Assembly: GCA_963781785.1 (NCBI GenBank) | Contig: CAWAHD010000005.1 | Location: 3,410,001 to 3,474,000 of the forward strand | Reading direction: 5' to 3' | Length of the DNA stretch: 64,000 nt | DNA from: CAWAHD01 sp963781785 | GTDB lineage: Bacteria > Planctomycetota > Planctomycetia > Isosphaerales > Isosphaeraceae | Part shown: piece after piece, positions 11,448 through 20,570 of the stretch | Layout of the letters: each line of letters starts with the position of its first letter | Position numbering within the stretch: the first letter of the stretch is position 1 | Made by a program: the position numbers and the translations under genes | The notes under the pieces: model-generated | What the model was told of the DNA's origin: nothing | The model's database searches: none | The model's input: the letters and a program-made list of their open reading frames with translations, nothing else

Positions 11448-11813
11448 CCAAGTCGACCGTCTGGCAGGATCACCCGTAGCCAAGGCCCGGCTGCGGGTGA
11501 TCCTGGCCAATCTCGCGGGGAGATCAACATCGCCGACGCGTGCGCCGATCTGGGAATCGAGGAGTCTTGGTTCTTCGATCTCAAGCACGAGAGCCTGGAG
11601 CGCTGGGTGAAAACCCTGGAACCGGGATCACCTGGCCGGCGTCCCTCGGCGGAGAAAACGCCCGAGCAACAACAGATCGCGAATCTGGAACAAAAAGTTG
11701 AGCGGTTGGAGCTGGAGCTGAAAGGGGCCCAGTTACGGGCGGAGCTGGCGCGCCAAGGTCTGTCTCGGCCCAAGCCGCAGCTCAAGCAAGCCGCAAAAAA
11801 AGCGAGTCGGTGA
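11412..11813 (+). CDS. OrfA-like HTH/leucine-zipper protein of the mobile element (one frame break)
   Basis: Begins MPAGRKPLSIADQVDRL inside the end of the preceding gene. The frame shifts at 11514-11521 (a G-run; one more G gives ...LAGEINIADACADLGIEESWFFDL). The first part is a helix-turn-helix, the second a heptad-rich helix (QQIANLEQKVERLELELKGAQLRAEL), the usual plan of IS3-type OrfA proteins that bind the element ends and dimerise through a zipper. Followed by the second integrase on the same strand, which would be the OrfB equivalent. Confidence 0.6.
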
Positions 11814-11850
11814 GGGATCAAGTTGAAGATGCAGGCAGCGTCCCTCACCG
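11808..11850. repeat. Inverted repeat over the stop codon of the OrfA-like gene
   Basis: CGGTGAGGGA at 11808-11817 and its exact reverse complement at 11841-11850, separated by 23 bases and including the TGA stop. It could form a hairpin in mRNA (attenuation or frameshift control between orfA and orfB) or be an internal transposase-binding site. No T-run follows, so it is not a standard terminator. Confidence 0.4.
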
Positions 11851-12071
11851 AGACCATGAGACCAGGAAAGCCTCCACGAATTCCGATCTGTTCCGGGACG
11901 CCGTAGCCGGAGACGCTCGGGACGACACCGACTTCGAGTTCGAACTTGAGAGCCAAACTGCGGCGGTCGTGGTCGACGAGACCAGCGATCCGGCACGTCG
12001 TCACGACCGCAGCATCGCGAGCGCAGTGGGTCGGCAACGATGGTGCCGCGCTCTTGTCGATCGCGACCGCC

Positions 12072-13352
12072 ATGCCGGGCTGGACGATGACCACCGCGGG
12101 AGACCCCCTTGGCCATTCAGCCGGCACGCCGCCGTGTGCGCGTGGTGAGGCGCGGGCCGGTCAGGCGGCGGTCGAGGCACGTCGCCGAGACTCGCTGCCA
12201 CTGGATGATCGCGCCAGTCAGGCCGAACGTGTGCCAACGCCCGACAATCGCGAGCGACGGCGCCGCGGTTGGGATCGCCAATCATGGCGCCGATGGAGCG
12301 AGCGCGATCTGCGAAAACGGTCGGTTGCGTTTCGCCGTTACGCGCGTGGCCACGGCTGGTCGACGGAGGAGACGGCCGGTGCTCTTGGTCTCTCACCGCG
12401 CACCATGTGGAATTGGGATCGAGGTTGGGGCGCAGATCGGCTGGCGCCGCGTCCGCGGGGGCGGCCGCCGCAGATCGCCCCGGTCGAGCGCCAAGCCGAG
12501 GTCACCGGCTTTTTGGAACTGCACGGCCCGAGCATCAGCCTATCGAGTCTCCAGGCCGAGTATCCCGATGTCGCGCGCACCGAACTGGCTGAGCTCAAAG
12601 CGGAATATCGTGCCGAGTGGCTCCAAGAGCATGTCGAGGAACGGTGTCGGCTGGAGTGGCTCTGCGGAGGCAGCGCGTGGGCGATGGATTTCACTCATCC
12701 CCTCTACCTGATCGACGGCGTCTTGCCTGCGATCCTGAACGTGCGCGACCTGGCGAGTCGACAGCAGTTGCTCTGGCTGGCGGTGGCGCGTGAGGACGCG
12801 GCGACCGTGGTGGAAGCACTGGCCGATTTGTTTGAGGAGCACGGTGCGCCGCTGGTCATGAAATGTGACAACGGTCCGGCGTTCCGCGCCCACCTGACGA
12901 AGCGCTTCTTGCTCGGCCGGGAGGTTTTCACTTTGTACTCGCCGCCGTACTGTGCCCAGTACAATGGCGGCTGTGAGCGTGCCAACCGCACGCTCAAGGA
13001 GTTGACCGCGCACGTTGCCGATCAAGCGGATCGCCGCGACTTCTGGACGAGCGACGATCTCCTGACCGCGCGTCTTCGCGCCAACCGACTGAGTCGGCCA
13101 TGGGGACCGACGGGACTGACTCCGGAAGAAACCTGGGCGGTGCGCGCCGTTTTGTCACTGGACAGACGCAAAAACATGTGGCAACATTTAAGGAGCGAGA
13201 TCGCGACTGTCCTGGAACAGCGCATGATCGACCCAGCAGCCGCGCTCTCGCATTACCCCCAAGCCGAGATCGAGCGGATCGCGGCGCAACCCGTCCTCGA
13301 ACAGCTCGGTCTCCTTCACGTCACGAGGAGACGAATTACTCCGGCATTTTGA
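12072..13352 (+). CDS. rve-family integrase/transposase (second DDE enzyme)
   Basis: Catalytic residues: D in AWAMDFTHPLY, D in MKCDNGPAF and E in NGGCERANRTLKEL, with the spacing of retroviral-type integrases. Upstream is an HTH segment (GWSTEETAGALGLSPRTMWNWDRGWG) and the helper helix LQAEYPDVARTELAELKAEYR. The product ends ...HVTRRRITPAF. The start is unresolved: ATG at 12072 is in frame but has no ribosome site, the frame is open back to 11946, and the N-terminal 80 residues look non-conserved. It may depend on translation from the upstream OrfA-like gene. Confidence 0.75.
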   Translation: MPGWTMTTAGDPLGHSAGTPPCARGEARAGQAAVEARRRDSLPLDDRASQAERVPTPDNRERRRRGWDRQSWRRWSERDLRKRSVAFRRYARGHGWSTEETAGALGLSPRTMWNWDRGWGADRLAPRPRGRPPQIAPVERQAEVTGFLELHGPSISLSSLQAEYPDVARTELAELKAEYRAEWLQEHVEERCRLEWLCGGSAWAMDFTHPLYLIDGVLPAILNVRDLASRQQLLWLAVAREDAATVVEALADLFEEHGAPLVMKCDNGPAFRAHLTKRFLLGREVFTLYSPPYCAQYNGGCERANRTLKELTAHVADQADRRDFWTSDDLLTARLRANRLSRPWGPTGLTPEETWAVRAVLSLDRRKNMWQHLRSEIATVLEQRMIDPAAALSHYPQAEIERIAAQPVLEQLGLLHVTRRRITPAF

Positions 13353-13413
13353 CGCCCAATCGCTGCACGATTAATGGTGGGGGCACACTCTGCATCGGAG
13401 CCTATAACGTGCC

Positions 13414-13530
13414 ATGCCTGATCGCTTGTTGGATCTCCTAGAAGTAGCTCATCCGGTGTTTCGAGGAACGGTGCTGCAAGCCAGCAAGTTAACCAGACTC
13501 TCGGGTATCCCAGCCCCGAACACCGGATGA
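13414..13530 (+). CDS. Possible 38-residue peptide or gene remnant
   Basis: Short frame starting MPDRLLDLLEVAHPVFRG and ending PAPNTG, lying just beyond the second integrase. No good ribosome site. It spans an inverted repeat, so it may be a fortuitous frame or a 5' fragment of a lost gene. Function unknown. Confidence 0.2.
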   Translation: MPDRLLDLLEVAHPVFRGTVLQASKLTRLSGIPAPNTG

Positions 13531-13532
13531 GC
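13447..13532. repeat. 14-bp perfect inverted repeat, 58-bp spacer
   Basis: GCTCATCCGGTGTT at 13447-13460 is matched by its exact reverse complement at 13519-13532, and the match extends by CG if one T is skipped. It lies just downstream of the four-gene mobile element. It could be the ends of a very small (86-bp) non-autonomous element or a strong stem-loop. No T-run or flanking duplication is obvious. Confidence 0.5.
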
Positions 13533-13743
13533 CCCAGGACTTCGGCCTCACTGACCCGAGGTCCATCAATGATGGTTTGCAGGGGCTGCCGGAGAAGGGG
13601 GGGACGAGGCCGGTGTGGTTCGCGCCGGCTCTTGACCGAATTGCCGCTGGTGAGATAGCCTACGGAGTGGGGCAGGGATGCTGGCTGCGCTATCCCACGG
13701 TACCGAGTCACTTCGATAGCTCGAGTCTGACGGGAGATCTTCT

Positions 13744-14088
13744 ATGAGTGAACGAGGCAATCCGGCAACTCTGCCGAACACCGCAGGCCGTTTTGTTCTG
13801 ACAAGGCACTTCCTCATGAGTGCCGTCCTGGTCGCGTCCGTGGGGGCCTTCCTCCTCGTGTGGTCCCGGTTCGCGAAGGCCATCACGGGCGACGAAATCT
13901 ACAGCATTGGCAATATCAGCGACATCATCATTCATTCAAATGGTGGTGGTGTCGTTGTTTTCTTGACCTTGATCGGCTCGACCTGGCTCCTGCTTTGTGA
14001 AGTCTTGTCGAAGAGGCACCGCGTTCGCGAGCTCAGCCGAAGGATCGAAGAGCTGGAGTCAAAACTGAGCCGAGAGCCGATCGCTTGA
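13744..14088 (+). CDS. Small two-TM membrane protein with C-terminal coiled coil
   Basis: 114 residues starting at an ATG with GGGAGA eight bases upstream. Two predicted membrane helices (HFLMSAVLVASVGAFLLVW and VVVFLTLIGSTWLLLCEVL) enclose a short loop, and the C-terminus is a charged helix (VRELSRRIEELESKLS). I do not recognise the family. The part encoding the second membrane helix and coiled coil is duplicated at 15781-15912, so the gene has taken part in local rearrangement. Confidence 0.6.
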   Translation: MSERGNPATLPNTAGRFVLTRHFLMSAVLVASVGAFLLVWSRFAKAITGDEIYSIGNISDIIIHSNGGGVVVFLTLIGSTWLLLCEVLSKRHRVRELSRRIEELESKLSREPIA

Positions 14089-14138
14089 ACGCTGGAAATG
14101 AGCGCCTGAAACGGACCCACCCTGAGCGCCTTTTCCAG
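13957..14138 (+). repeat. Direct repeat copy A (182 bp)
   Basis: Covers the 3' part of the small membrane protein gene and about 50 bp of downstream non-coding DNA. It is near-identical to 15781-15962 in the same orientation. The similarity passes through the stop codon, so this is a DNA duplication and not only protein similarity. Confidence 0.85.
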
Positions 14139-14243
14139 GTTGGCCGATGGGAGAGCCGTCGATCATTGCGACTTGTTGAACAAAAGTCGAGTCGATCGGC
14201 TGCTCTCGCCAACTGCACGTGCAGCCGTCTTCTCGCGCACTCG

Positions 14244-15185
14244 TCAATAATCCGTCGCACTGAACTCGTGCGCCGCCAGCGCGAGTAAAACGCCCGTCAG
14301 CAACAGCGAAGACAGGATCGAGAGGTGCGGTGAAAAGGCTTGCCCTGACTCGAGGAGCTGGAAGACCAGCGGCTTCTCGAAATGATGTTCCGCGTTCAGG
14401 GCGTTGAACAGGATGAGTCCGGCGTCCATGGGTTTGGGAAATACCCAGTACGCCACTTCGGCCAAGGCGCGCGTTCCCGTGGGCAGGTACTGCGATTCCA
14501 GCACGCTGCGGGCCATGATGCAGCCGTGGTTGATCGCCCAGCCCAGAAGCCAGAAGAGAACCGAGCCGAACACGCACGCGACCGTGCTGCGCGTGATCAC
14601 GGCGAGCAGGACCGAGAAGCTGTAAAAGCTGGCGAACTGAAGCACCAAGAGTGGAATGCACCAGAGGTAGGTCATGTTCCAGACATGGGTGCGCACGCCC
14701 AGGGCGAGCCAGGTCAGGACGACAAACAGCACCATCTGAAAACCGACAAAGGTCAAAACGCCGAAGTACTTGCCGAGAAGCAGTTGCCAGCGTGCGACCG
14801 GCTTGGCCAGGAGCACCGACGCCGCACTCGGTTCCAGAAACGTTGGCACGAACCCGGCGGTCCACACAAGGGCCAGGAGCAGTCCCAGCGTCCCCGCGAA
14901 TCCCCCGCCCAGGAGTAGCTCCAGGAACTGGACGGCATGGGCTCGCTCGCGACTGACGGGAAAGGAAACAGCGCCGAATCCCAGCGAGATCCGGCCGCTG
15001 ATTGTTTCGACTCCCTCGCGTCGGGCAACAACAGGATCGGTTACAACGGCATGCCGATACTTCGCACTTGCTGGCGGCGCGAAGAGAGCGGCCGGAGGCA
15101 GCGACTGCGGCAGGAACAGAACCGGCTCGTCTTCGCTTTGAAGCGAGATGTCGCCCGACACGTCCACGCTCTCACACAATCCCAT
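14244..15185 (-). pseudogene. 5'-truncated ABC-2-type permease, third copy
   Basis: Very similar along its length to the permease at 22473-23525 (shared stretches include FGAVSFPVSRER and VQFLELLLGGGFAGTLGLLL), including the region around the stop codon. It lacks the first 43 or so residues and therefore the first membrane helix. Similarity begins at about 15166 (VSGDIS), right after which unrelated DNA starts. The in-frame ATG at 15185 gives MGLCESVDVSGD, which replaces the missing N-terminus. No ATPase gene is next to it. It is probably a decayed product of duplication, though the remaining five helices are intact. Confidence 0.75.
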
Positions 15186-15361
15186 GCACTTATGTCGTCA
15201 TCGCGGCGTGCGTTGGCGCGGGTGCGGGTTCCTCGCTCTGCGCCGATATCATCTGCCCTGCGGTCTGCGATCCGTCGCCGCCATCGACCTGTCGCTCGTA
15301 TGGCGGAGGGTATACGCCCATGCCGAACCCCGGCTATGCGGGCGGCTGTCAATGTAACTAA
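15170..15361 (+). pseudogene. Cys-rich C-terminal gene fragment abutting the truncated permease
   Basis: The plus-strand frame reads CTYVVIAACVGAGAGSS, then a Cys-rich tail (CADIICPAVCDP, CRSYGGGY, GGCQCN) and a stop at 15361. The composition (regularly spaced Cys, Gly/Pro/Tyr-rich) resembles a small secreted or surface protein, but the frame has no start because it is cut at the same place as the permease copy. Two truncated genes therefore meet head to head at about 15.17 kb. Confidence 0.35.
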
Positions 15362-15580
15362 TGTAACGGCTGTAACCGCGCCTTCAGGGAGCGGTTCACA
15401 GCGGGCCGCTCCGGGGCTGAGTCACCCGACCTGTCCCCGGAGCGTCTCCATGTGTATCCTTGACTGAATCACCAGCGGATTCTGGTCGCTGGGTTCGCTA
15501 GCTGGCTGAAAATGCCGACCGATCGTCTGACCGGCCCGGGGGCGGCGCCCTCGGACGCCTTAGGCTCTCACCACAAACCA

Positions 15581-15769
15581 ATGACCTTCAACAATTTGAA
15601 AAGATCGAATATTTATATACTATTATGTATAGCTGCTTTTGCCGCGTCCGCTCTTCTGTATTTCGGGCTCAAGAACCTCGGGGTAGGCTCGGGACAGAGG
15701 ATCGCCATCCTCGCCGCGATTATCCTCGCAGTCCTACTGATCGGCATCGTGCTGAACAAAAGGCTTTGA
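15581..15769 (+). CDS. Small two-TM membrane protein
   Basis: 62 residues beginning MTFNNLKRSNIYILL, with two hydrophobic helices (ILLCIAAFAASALLYFGL and IAILAAIILAVLLIGIVL) and a basic end. Unlike its neighbours it is AT-rich at the 5' end. No clear ribosome site. Not recognised. Confidence 0.4.
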   Translation: MTFNNLKRSNIYILLCIAAFAASALLYFGLKNLGVGSGQRIAILAAIILAVLLIGIVLNKRL

Positions 15770-15780
15770 ACTGCCGCGAT

Positions 15781-15962
15781 GTTTTCTTGATCTTGATCGG
15801 CTCTAACTGGCTCCTGCTTTGTGACGTCTTGTCCAAGAGGTACCGCGTTCGCGAGCTCAGCCGAAGGATCGCAGAGCTGGAGTCAGAACTGAGCCGAAAG
15901 CCGATCGCTTGAACGCTGGACATGAGCGCCTGAAACGCACCCACCCTGAGCGCCTTTACCAG
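15781..15962 (+). repeat. Direct repeat copy B; carries a fragment of the small membrane gene
   Basis: Second copy of the 182-bp repeat. Its coding part (15781-15912) matches the last 44 or so residues of the protein at 13744 (LILIGSNWLLLCDVLSKRYR then the coiled coil) with several substitutions, so the duplication is not recent. The N-terminal half is missing and there is no start, so this copy is a gene fragment. Confidence 0.85.
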
Positions 15963-16614
15963 TCTACGGTTTCATCACGGCCTCGGCACAGCACGACGCT
16001 CTGCAACCGTTACGGGGCAAGATGGGCTGGACGGTGGCGAGTCGCTGCGACGGCCGCCCCTGGCTGCGGGATCTTCCAGTTGCCCGCTAGCTACCCCGTC
16101 CGCCGGTCAAGGCGGACGCTGCTCATAATCGGCAACACGATGTCGCGATTCGTATCTGAGCAATCTCAGCGTACAAAAAAAACCACTCCGTGGCCGCTTG
16201 ACACCGGCTTTTGCTGAACTAGGCTTGCTACGATTTAATATCGATCGCGCCCAGGTACTGAACCATTATCGCGGCCAGAACTGAGCCACCGCCGTGGTTG
16301 CGAAATCACATTCTCTAAGTTCAGTATCATGTCACACGCATGTAAGGAATTCGTAAATATTCCGCTTCAGGCTCGCAGAGAAGCTGCGGCTCTTTGGGGT
16401 GCGGAATGATGGACGGGACACGGCCCGCGCACCTGGTTCCGACGAGAACCGCGCGGAGTGTCGTCAAGCAGATTCGTGCAACAACACCCCAGACAATCGA
16501 TCGAGAGAACCACTGACCGCGATCGACCAATGGCCCAACTGGCTCTGCGAAAGTCGCTCACTATTTGGCCGCCTATAACCAATGCGTTGTTTCGTTTCAA
16601 AAGCGGGAGCTGCA
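15963..16614. other. Intergenic region upstream of the plus-strand TadE/TadG cassette
   Basis: About 650 bp without a supported gene. Parts are AT-richer than the surroundings, fitting a promoter region for the five-gene cassette that follows, but I cannot place -35/-10 or sigma-54 elements with confidence. Confidence 0.4.
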
Positions 16615-17112
16615 ATGCAACGTTCTGTTCGTTCGTCGCATCGAAGATTTGAGCCGCGGTCCGGAATTGCCGCGGTTGAATTGGCGCTCGTTTCGCCCCT
16701 CGTCATGGTCCTCCTTGTCGGCCTCCTGGGAGTGGGCCGGATGGTGCAAGTCAGTCAAATCGTCTCCAATGCGGCACGCGAAGGCGCCCGCAAGGCTTCA
16801 ACGGGAATCAATACGTATGTCGATGTGCAAACGACCGTCGCAAACTATCTGACCAACGCGGGCATCACCAATCAGACTGGGCTCGCGGTGACGGTTTCCG
16901 ACATGACGCAAGGCAACTCGGGACCTCGATTCGATCCCAGCACGGCCAACTGGTTGGATCAATTGCAGGTCACAGTGACGCTGCCGTACAGCAATGTTCA
17001 ACTGGCGCCCTTACCGATCGCTCCCAACACCGTAATCAGCGCCCAGGCCGTTTGGTTCTCCAATCAGAATCAGGCTTACCCAACCAGCATAACGCCGCCA
17101 TCAGGAAGTTGA
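16615..17112 (+). CDS. TadE-family minor pseudopilin (cassette 1, first gene)
   Basis: Type IV pilin-like protein of Tad systems, 165 residues. A basic N-terminus (MQRSVRSSHRRFEPR) precedes the processing-site-like motif RSGIAAVELALVSP and a single hydrophobic helix ending in VSNAAREGARKAS, the TadE signature. Prepilin peptidase should cleave before the helix and leave the Ser/Thr-rich body outside the membrane. The ATG at 16615 has GGGAG five bases upstream; one at 16582 is too far. It heads a co-oriented set and matches the first gene of the mirrored cassette (28344) in length and layout. Confidence 0.85.
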   Translation: MQRSVRSSHRRFEPRSGIAAVELALVSPLVMVLLVGLLGVGRMVQVSQIVSNAAREGARKASTGINTYVDVQTTVANYLTNAGITNQTGLAVTVSDMTQGNSGPRFDPSTANWLDQLQVTVTLPYSNVQLAPLPIAPNTVISAQAVWFSNQNQAYPTSITPPSGS

Positions 17113-17161
17113 GTCATCGGGACATATTCGGACCAGTGCGCAGCACCGTCGAGGAGCTTTC

Positions 17162-17638
17162 ATGAAACTCAGAAAACAGGGTTCTTCTGATCGTCGAGGG
17201 GTGGTCGTCGTCGAAACGGCATTTGTGCTCTTGATCGCCTTGTCGCTGACTTTGGCGATCTACGATTATGGTCGTTACTTCATGTTGAGCCAACTGGTGA
17301 ACAATGCCGCGCGGGAAGGGGCCAGACAGGCCGTGGCGAATACAAACACGCAAAACACGGCCATGATTCAGAACACGGTTGTTCAGTACCTGGCGAACCA
17401 GAACTTGACGGATTCTGCCGGCAAGGCATTTAGTGCATCCGACGTTGTGGTTATCCAGGTGAACCCGGCGACCGGCGCCCCAACGTCACCCGACAGCAAC
17501 TGGTACGACGCGCCTTTGGGTTCGGGCATCATGGTCCAGGTCAATGCCAGGTTTACTTCCATTTTTCCGACATTTGGATTTCTGCCAACGACCGTGACTC
17601 TGCGGGGCACCGCGGTGATGTTGAGCGAAGCCAATTGA
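17162..17638 (+). CDS. TadE-family minor pseudopilin (cassette 1, second gene)
   Basis: 158 residues. RRGVVVVETAFVLLIALSL is the pseudopilin motif (Glu after the cleavage site), the helix continues to YGRYFMLSQLVNNAAREGARQAV, then a beta-rich extracellular part. The ATG is preceded by GAGGAG. It lies 49 bp after the first TadE gene and just before the TadG-vWA gene. It corresponds to 27277-27726 in the mirrored cassette. Confidence 0.85.
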   Translation: MKLRKQGSSDRRGVVVVETAFVLLIALSLTLAIYDYGRYFMLSQLVNNAAREGARQAVANTNTQNTAMIQNTVVQYLANQNLTDSAGKAFSASDVVVIQVNPATGAPTSPDSNWYDAPLGSGIMVQVNARFTSIFPTFGFLPTTVTLRGTAVMLSEAN

Positions 17639-17658
17639 CAAGCGACACGGAGAAAACG

Positions 17659-20533
17659 ATGCGGATACATGTCAGAACGAGCGCTCGCCGCGGCGCGATT
17701 TTGCCATACGTGGCCGTGTCCCTGCTGGCTCTGTGTGGCTTCATAGCCCTGGCGATCGACCTGGGCATGGTGATGGTGGCCAAGACCCAGACACAGAACG
17801 CTGCCGATGCGGCCGCGTTCGCGGCCGCGCGCACCTTGACCGGCGGCGCCAATGCCAACACGACTCAGGCCACCGCGAATGGCCAAGCCGCGGGAGCCGC
17901 CAATCGTGTGCTGGGCACGTCCATCACGGCGGCGAACGTTACCATGACGCACGGCGCGTACCATTACGACCCGAGTTCGCAAACGTTCTATCCGCAGTTT
18001 CCGCCGGTCTGCGCCCGACAACTACAATCTGTCCCAGGCCACGATTACGCAGGGAAAGTCGCCGATCTTCGCCAAAATGTTCGGGATCACGTCGTTCAAT
18101 GTCACGGCCAGTTCCATCGCGGCCAGTCGGCCGCGCGATGTGACCATTGTCCTCGACTTTTCCGGCTCGATGAATAACGAAAGCGACCTGTGGAACTGCG
18201 AATCCTACCAGGGAAGCTTTCAGAACACGTCGAATAACACGGACCCGGTGTTTCCGCAGTGGGGGTATTACAACACCACTTTCTCGCCTTTGAGCCTCAT
18301 GCAGTGCACCAGCACCAGTGACCTGGTTGGGTATTGCAACGTTACCCAGCCCGTGGCCGGCTGCGGCGCCATGGTCAATGACTATTTCCAGAACGCGCGC
18401 GGCGGCGCCGCACAGCAAGCTTTTGCCGCCGCCACCGCGTGGCCAGCCGTCACCAACGTGCCGGCCGTCACGCTCTCCTCCACCCAGCCTGGCGGCGATC
18501 AGGCTCAGACCTCCATGACCGATCCCACGGGATCGTCCTACACGTACGGTCAAACGATCGCCAACGCGTCAAGCGGCCGAGCAGCGGGCACGACCGCCTT
18601 GACTGTCAAGGACCTTATTCCTAAGAACTATGGCTCTGGAACCAGTGCCGCCCCGTACAACGGCAGTGAATTGTGGAACACCGCCCCGAACGGTTATACC
18701 ATCGGGCCCAATTACTGGGGCATGACCTTTTACGCCTGGCCTCCGGATCCGAACAACGATTGGCGCCAACTTTACTTTTTGAGTTCCAGCGGAGCTCCCT
18801 GGTACAATGCCCTCGGCAACAGCACGATCACGAGCACCAGCTCCAGCTCAAGCGCCGGCGGATATCCCAATAACAACGTGCTCTTTGCGAGCAGCGGCTT
18901 GTTTAACAGTCCTCCGACCGGCAACTACCAGATCAATTACAAGGCGATCCTGGCCTGGATCAACGCCAATTGCGTGCAGAAATCGGCCGGCGATGGCAGG
19001 CCGTTCCCGACCATTCTCCGGTCCTCCAACCAGATTTTTTACAGCTCCATCCCGACCGACGTACCAGCCAGCGCTTACACCTGGTCCAATCTTAACGACA
19101 CAATTACCGATCCCAGCGTGCGCTTCTGGAAGGAGTATATCGACTTCGTGGTTGGCGTGTGGCACGACCCCAGCGGCGGCATCTGGATTCCCGGCACATC
19201 CGCGTGCAGCTACGGCCCGGACTTTACCGCAGGCGACTCGTCGGCCGGCACGGGCGTCAGCATCGGCGGTTCCGGCCCCGATGCCACGGTTTACTTGAAC
19301 GGCCTCGTGACCATTACCAACCCCGGGGCGGGATATAGCTCGGCGCCGAGTGTCACCTTCAGTGCACCAACCGGAAGCTCGCCTGTCACCGCCGCCGGGA
19401 CCGCCACCATGGCCGGCGGCAAGGTCACCGGCATCACGCTGACCAGCCTGGGCTCCGGATACACGTCGATGCCCACGATCACCCTCACCGGCGGCGGCTA
19501 TACGACCAAGGCTACCGCGACTTTGCAAACATTCACCTTCATGAAGCCGTCAGATAACCCCCAACGCCCGCGGCACCGCTTCTGGTTCGGCCCCATGACG
19601 ATGATCCAGTACATGTCGGACACGGGGATTTTCCCGGGAGTGACCACCGACATTTCGATGCTCCCGGCCAAGCTGGGCATCCAGGGTGCCTTGACCGACA
19701 TCCAGAACAATCACCCCAACGATCAAGTGTCCATGCTCATGTTCAGCCGGCCGCATTACGACGGGGAACCGACCGAGCCGGGGCAGTTCACCTATCCGGT
19801 AAACAGTCTCAGCAACAATTACACGAACATGATCAACTCGATGTGGATCCCGCCCAACAGCAGCACCAGCGACGTGACCCCCTGGGATTCCAACGGCCTC
19901 AATACGCCACATGCCCACGCGGACTACGACTCCAACACCGCCACCAGCTACGGCCTCATGCTGGCTTACAATCAGTTCAGCAGCAGCAGCACCTTGTCGA
20001 GTTCGGGCCAAGGGGGAGGGCTGGGCCGCAAGGGCGCGCAGCGTCTGTTGATTCTGGAAACGGACGGCATGGCAAACCAAGCCAGCACCGTCGCTTTTCA
20101 GAACAGCGTGAGCAGCGGCTCTAACCCCACGAACAATTCGTACTACAACATCGGAGGAAATAACGCCACGGCCAGTTCCGCCGACCCGTCTCAAGACGCG
20201 TTGAACGCGGCTACCAAGATCTGTGCCCTGACCACGGACCAGACGAATGGGCCCGGTTTTGCCACGCCCACGAAGTCGGTGATCCTCCATTGCATCGCGT
20301 TCGGGGCCCTTTTTGAGCCGGACGCCTCGGGCACGCAAGGCACCACGGCCATGACATTGCTGCAAAACCTGTCCGGCATCGGTGGCACAGGGTTCCCATC
20401 CTCGGTGACCGATACGTCCAGTCCGTATTATTACAAGATCTGCATCGGCACCCTGGCGCAGAGACAAGCCAAGCTCCAAGCGGCTTTCACCACGATCATG
20501 GATGACGGGATTCCCATCATCATGGTCAAATAG
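17659..20533 (+). CDS. TadG-like protein with von Willebrand A domain and beta-repeat insert (one frame break)
   Basis: Large surface protein, about 958 residues. The N-terminal TadG/pilin-like helix (RRGAILPYVAVSLLALCGFIALAIDL, continuing AKTQTQNAADAAAFAAARTL) should anchor it in the envelope. A vWA domain starts with the MIDAS motif DFSGSM and continues after a very long insertion to LETDGMANQ. The insert contains a tandem GxGYxxxPxVxF / GSGYTSMPTITLTGG module absent from the mirrored homologue. It ends IMDDGIPIIMVK. The ATG at 17659 has GGAG upstream. The frame breaks at 18010-18016; one extra GC joins FPPV to the APDNYNLSQATITQG frame. Metal-dependent adhesion is the usual role of such domains; the ligand is unknown. 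Confidence 0.85.
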
Positions 20534-20570
20534 CGAGCCAGGAAAGCGTAGCGAATGGGAGACCATTTTC

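Larger units (their letters stand above)
9012..13352 (+). mobile_element. Four-gene transposable element with two DDE integrases
   Basis: Four same-strand genes with short overlaps: an IS481-like integrase with a C-terminal extension (9012), an HTH accessory gene (10749, ATGA overlap), a second HTH/leucine-zipper gene (11412, overlapping by 35 bp) and a second rve integrase (about 12072-13352). The overlaps of the first three indicate translational coupling, and the last resembles an orfA/orfB arrangement. I did not find convincing terminal inverted repeats or a target duplication, so the outer limits are those of the genes. It could be one multi-gene transposon or two elements side by side. 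Confidence 0.5.

Noticed and set aside
11396..12127. 243-residue minus-strand frame across the OrfA-like gene
   Set aside because: Overlaps a recognisable HTH/zipper gene on the plus strand; no motif of its own that I can support, though its N-terminal 100 residues (11.8-12.1 kb) lie in an otherwise unexplained gap.
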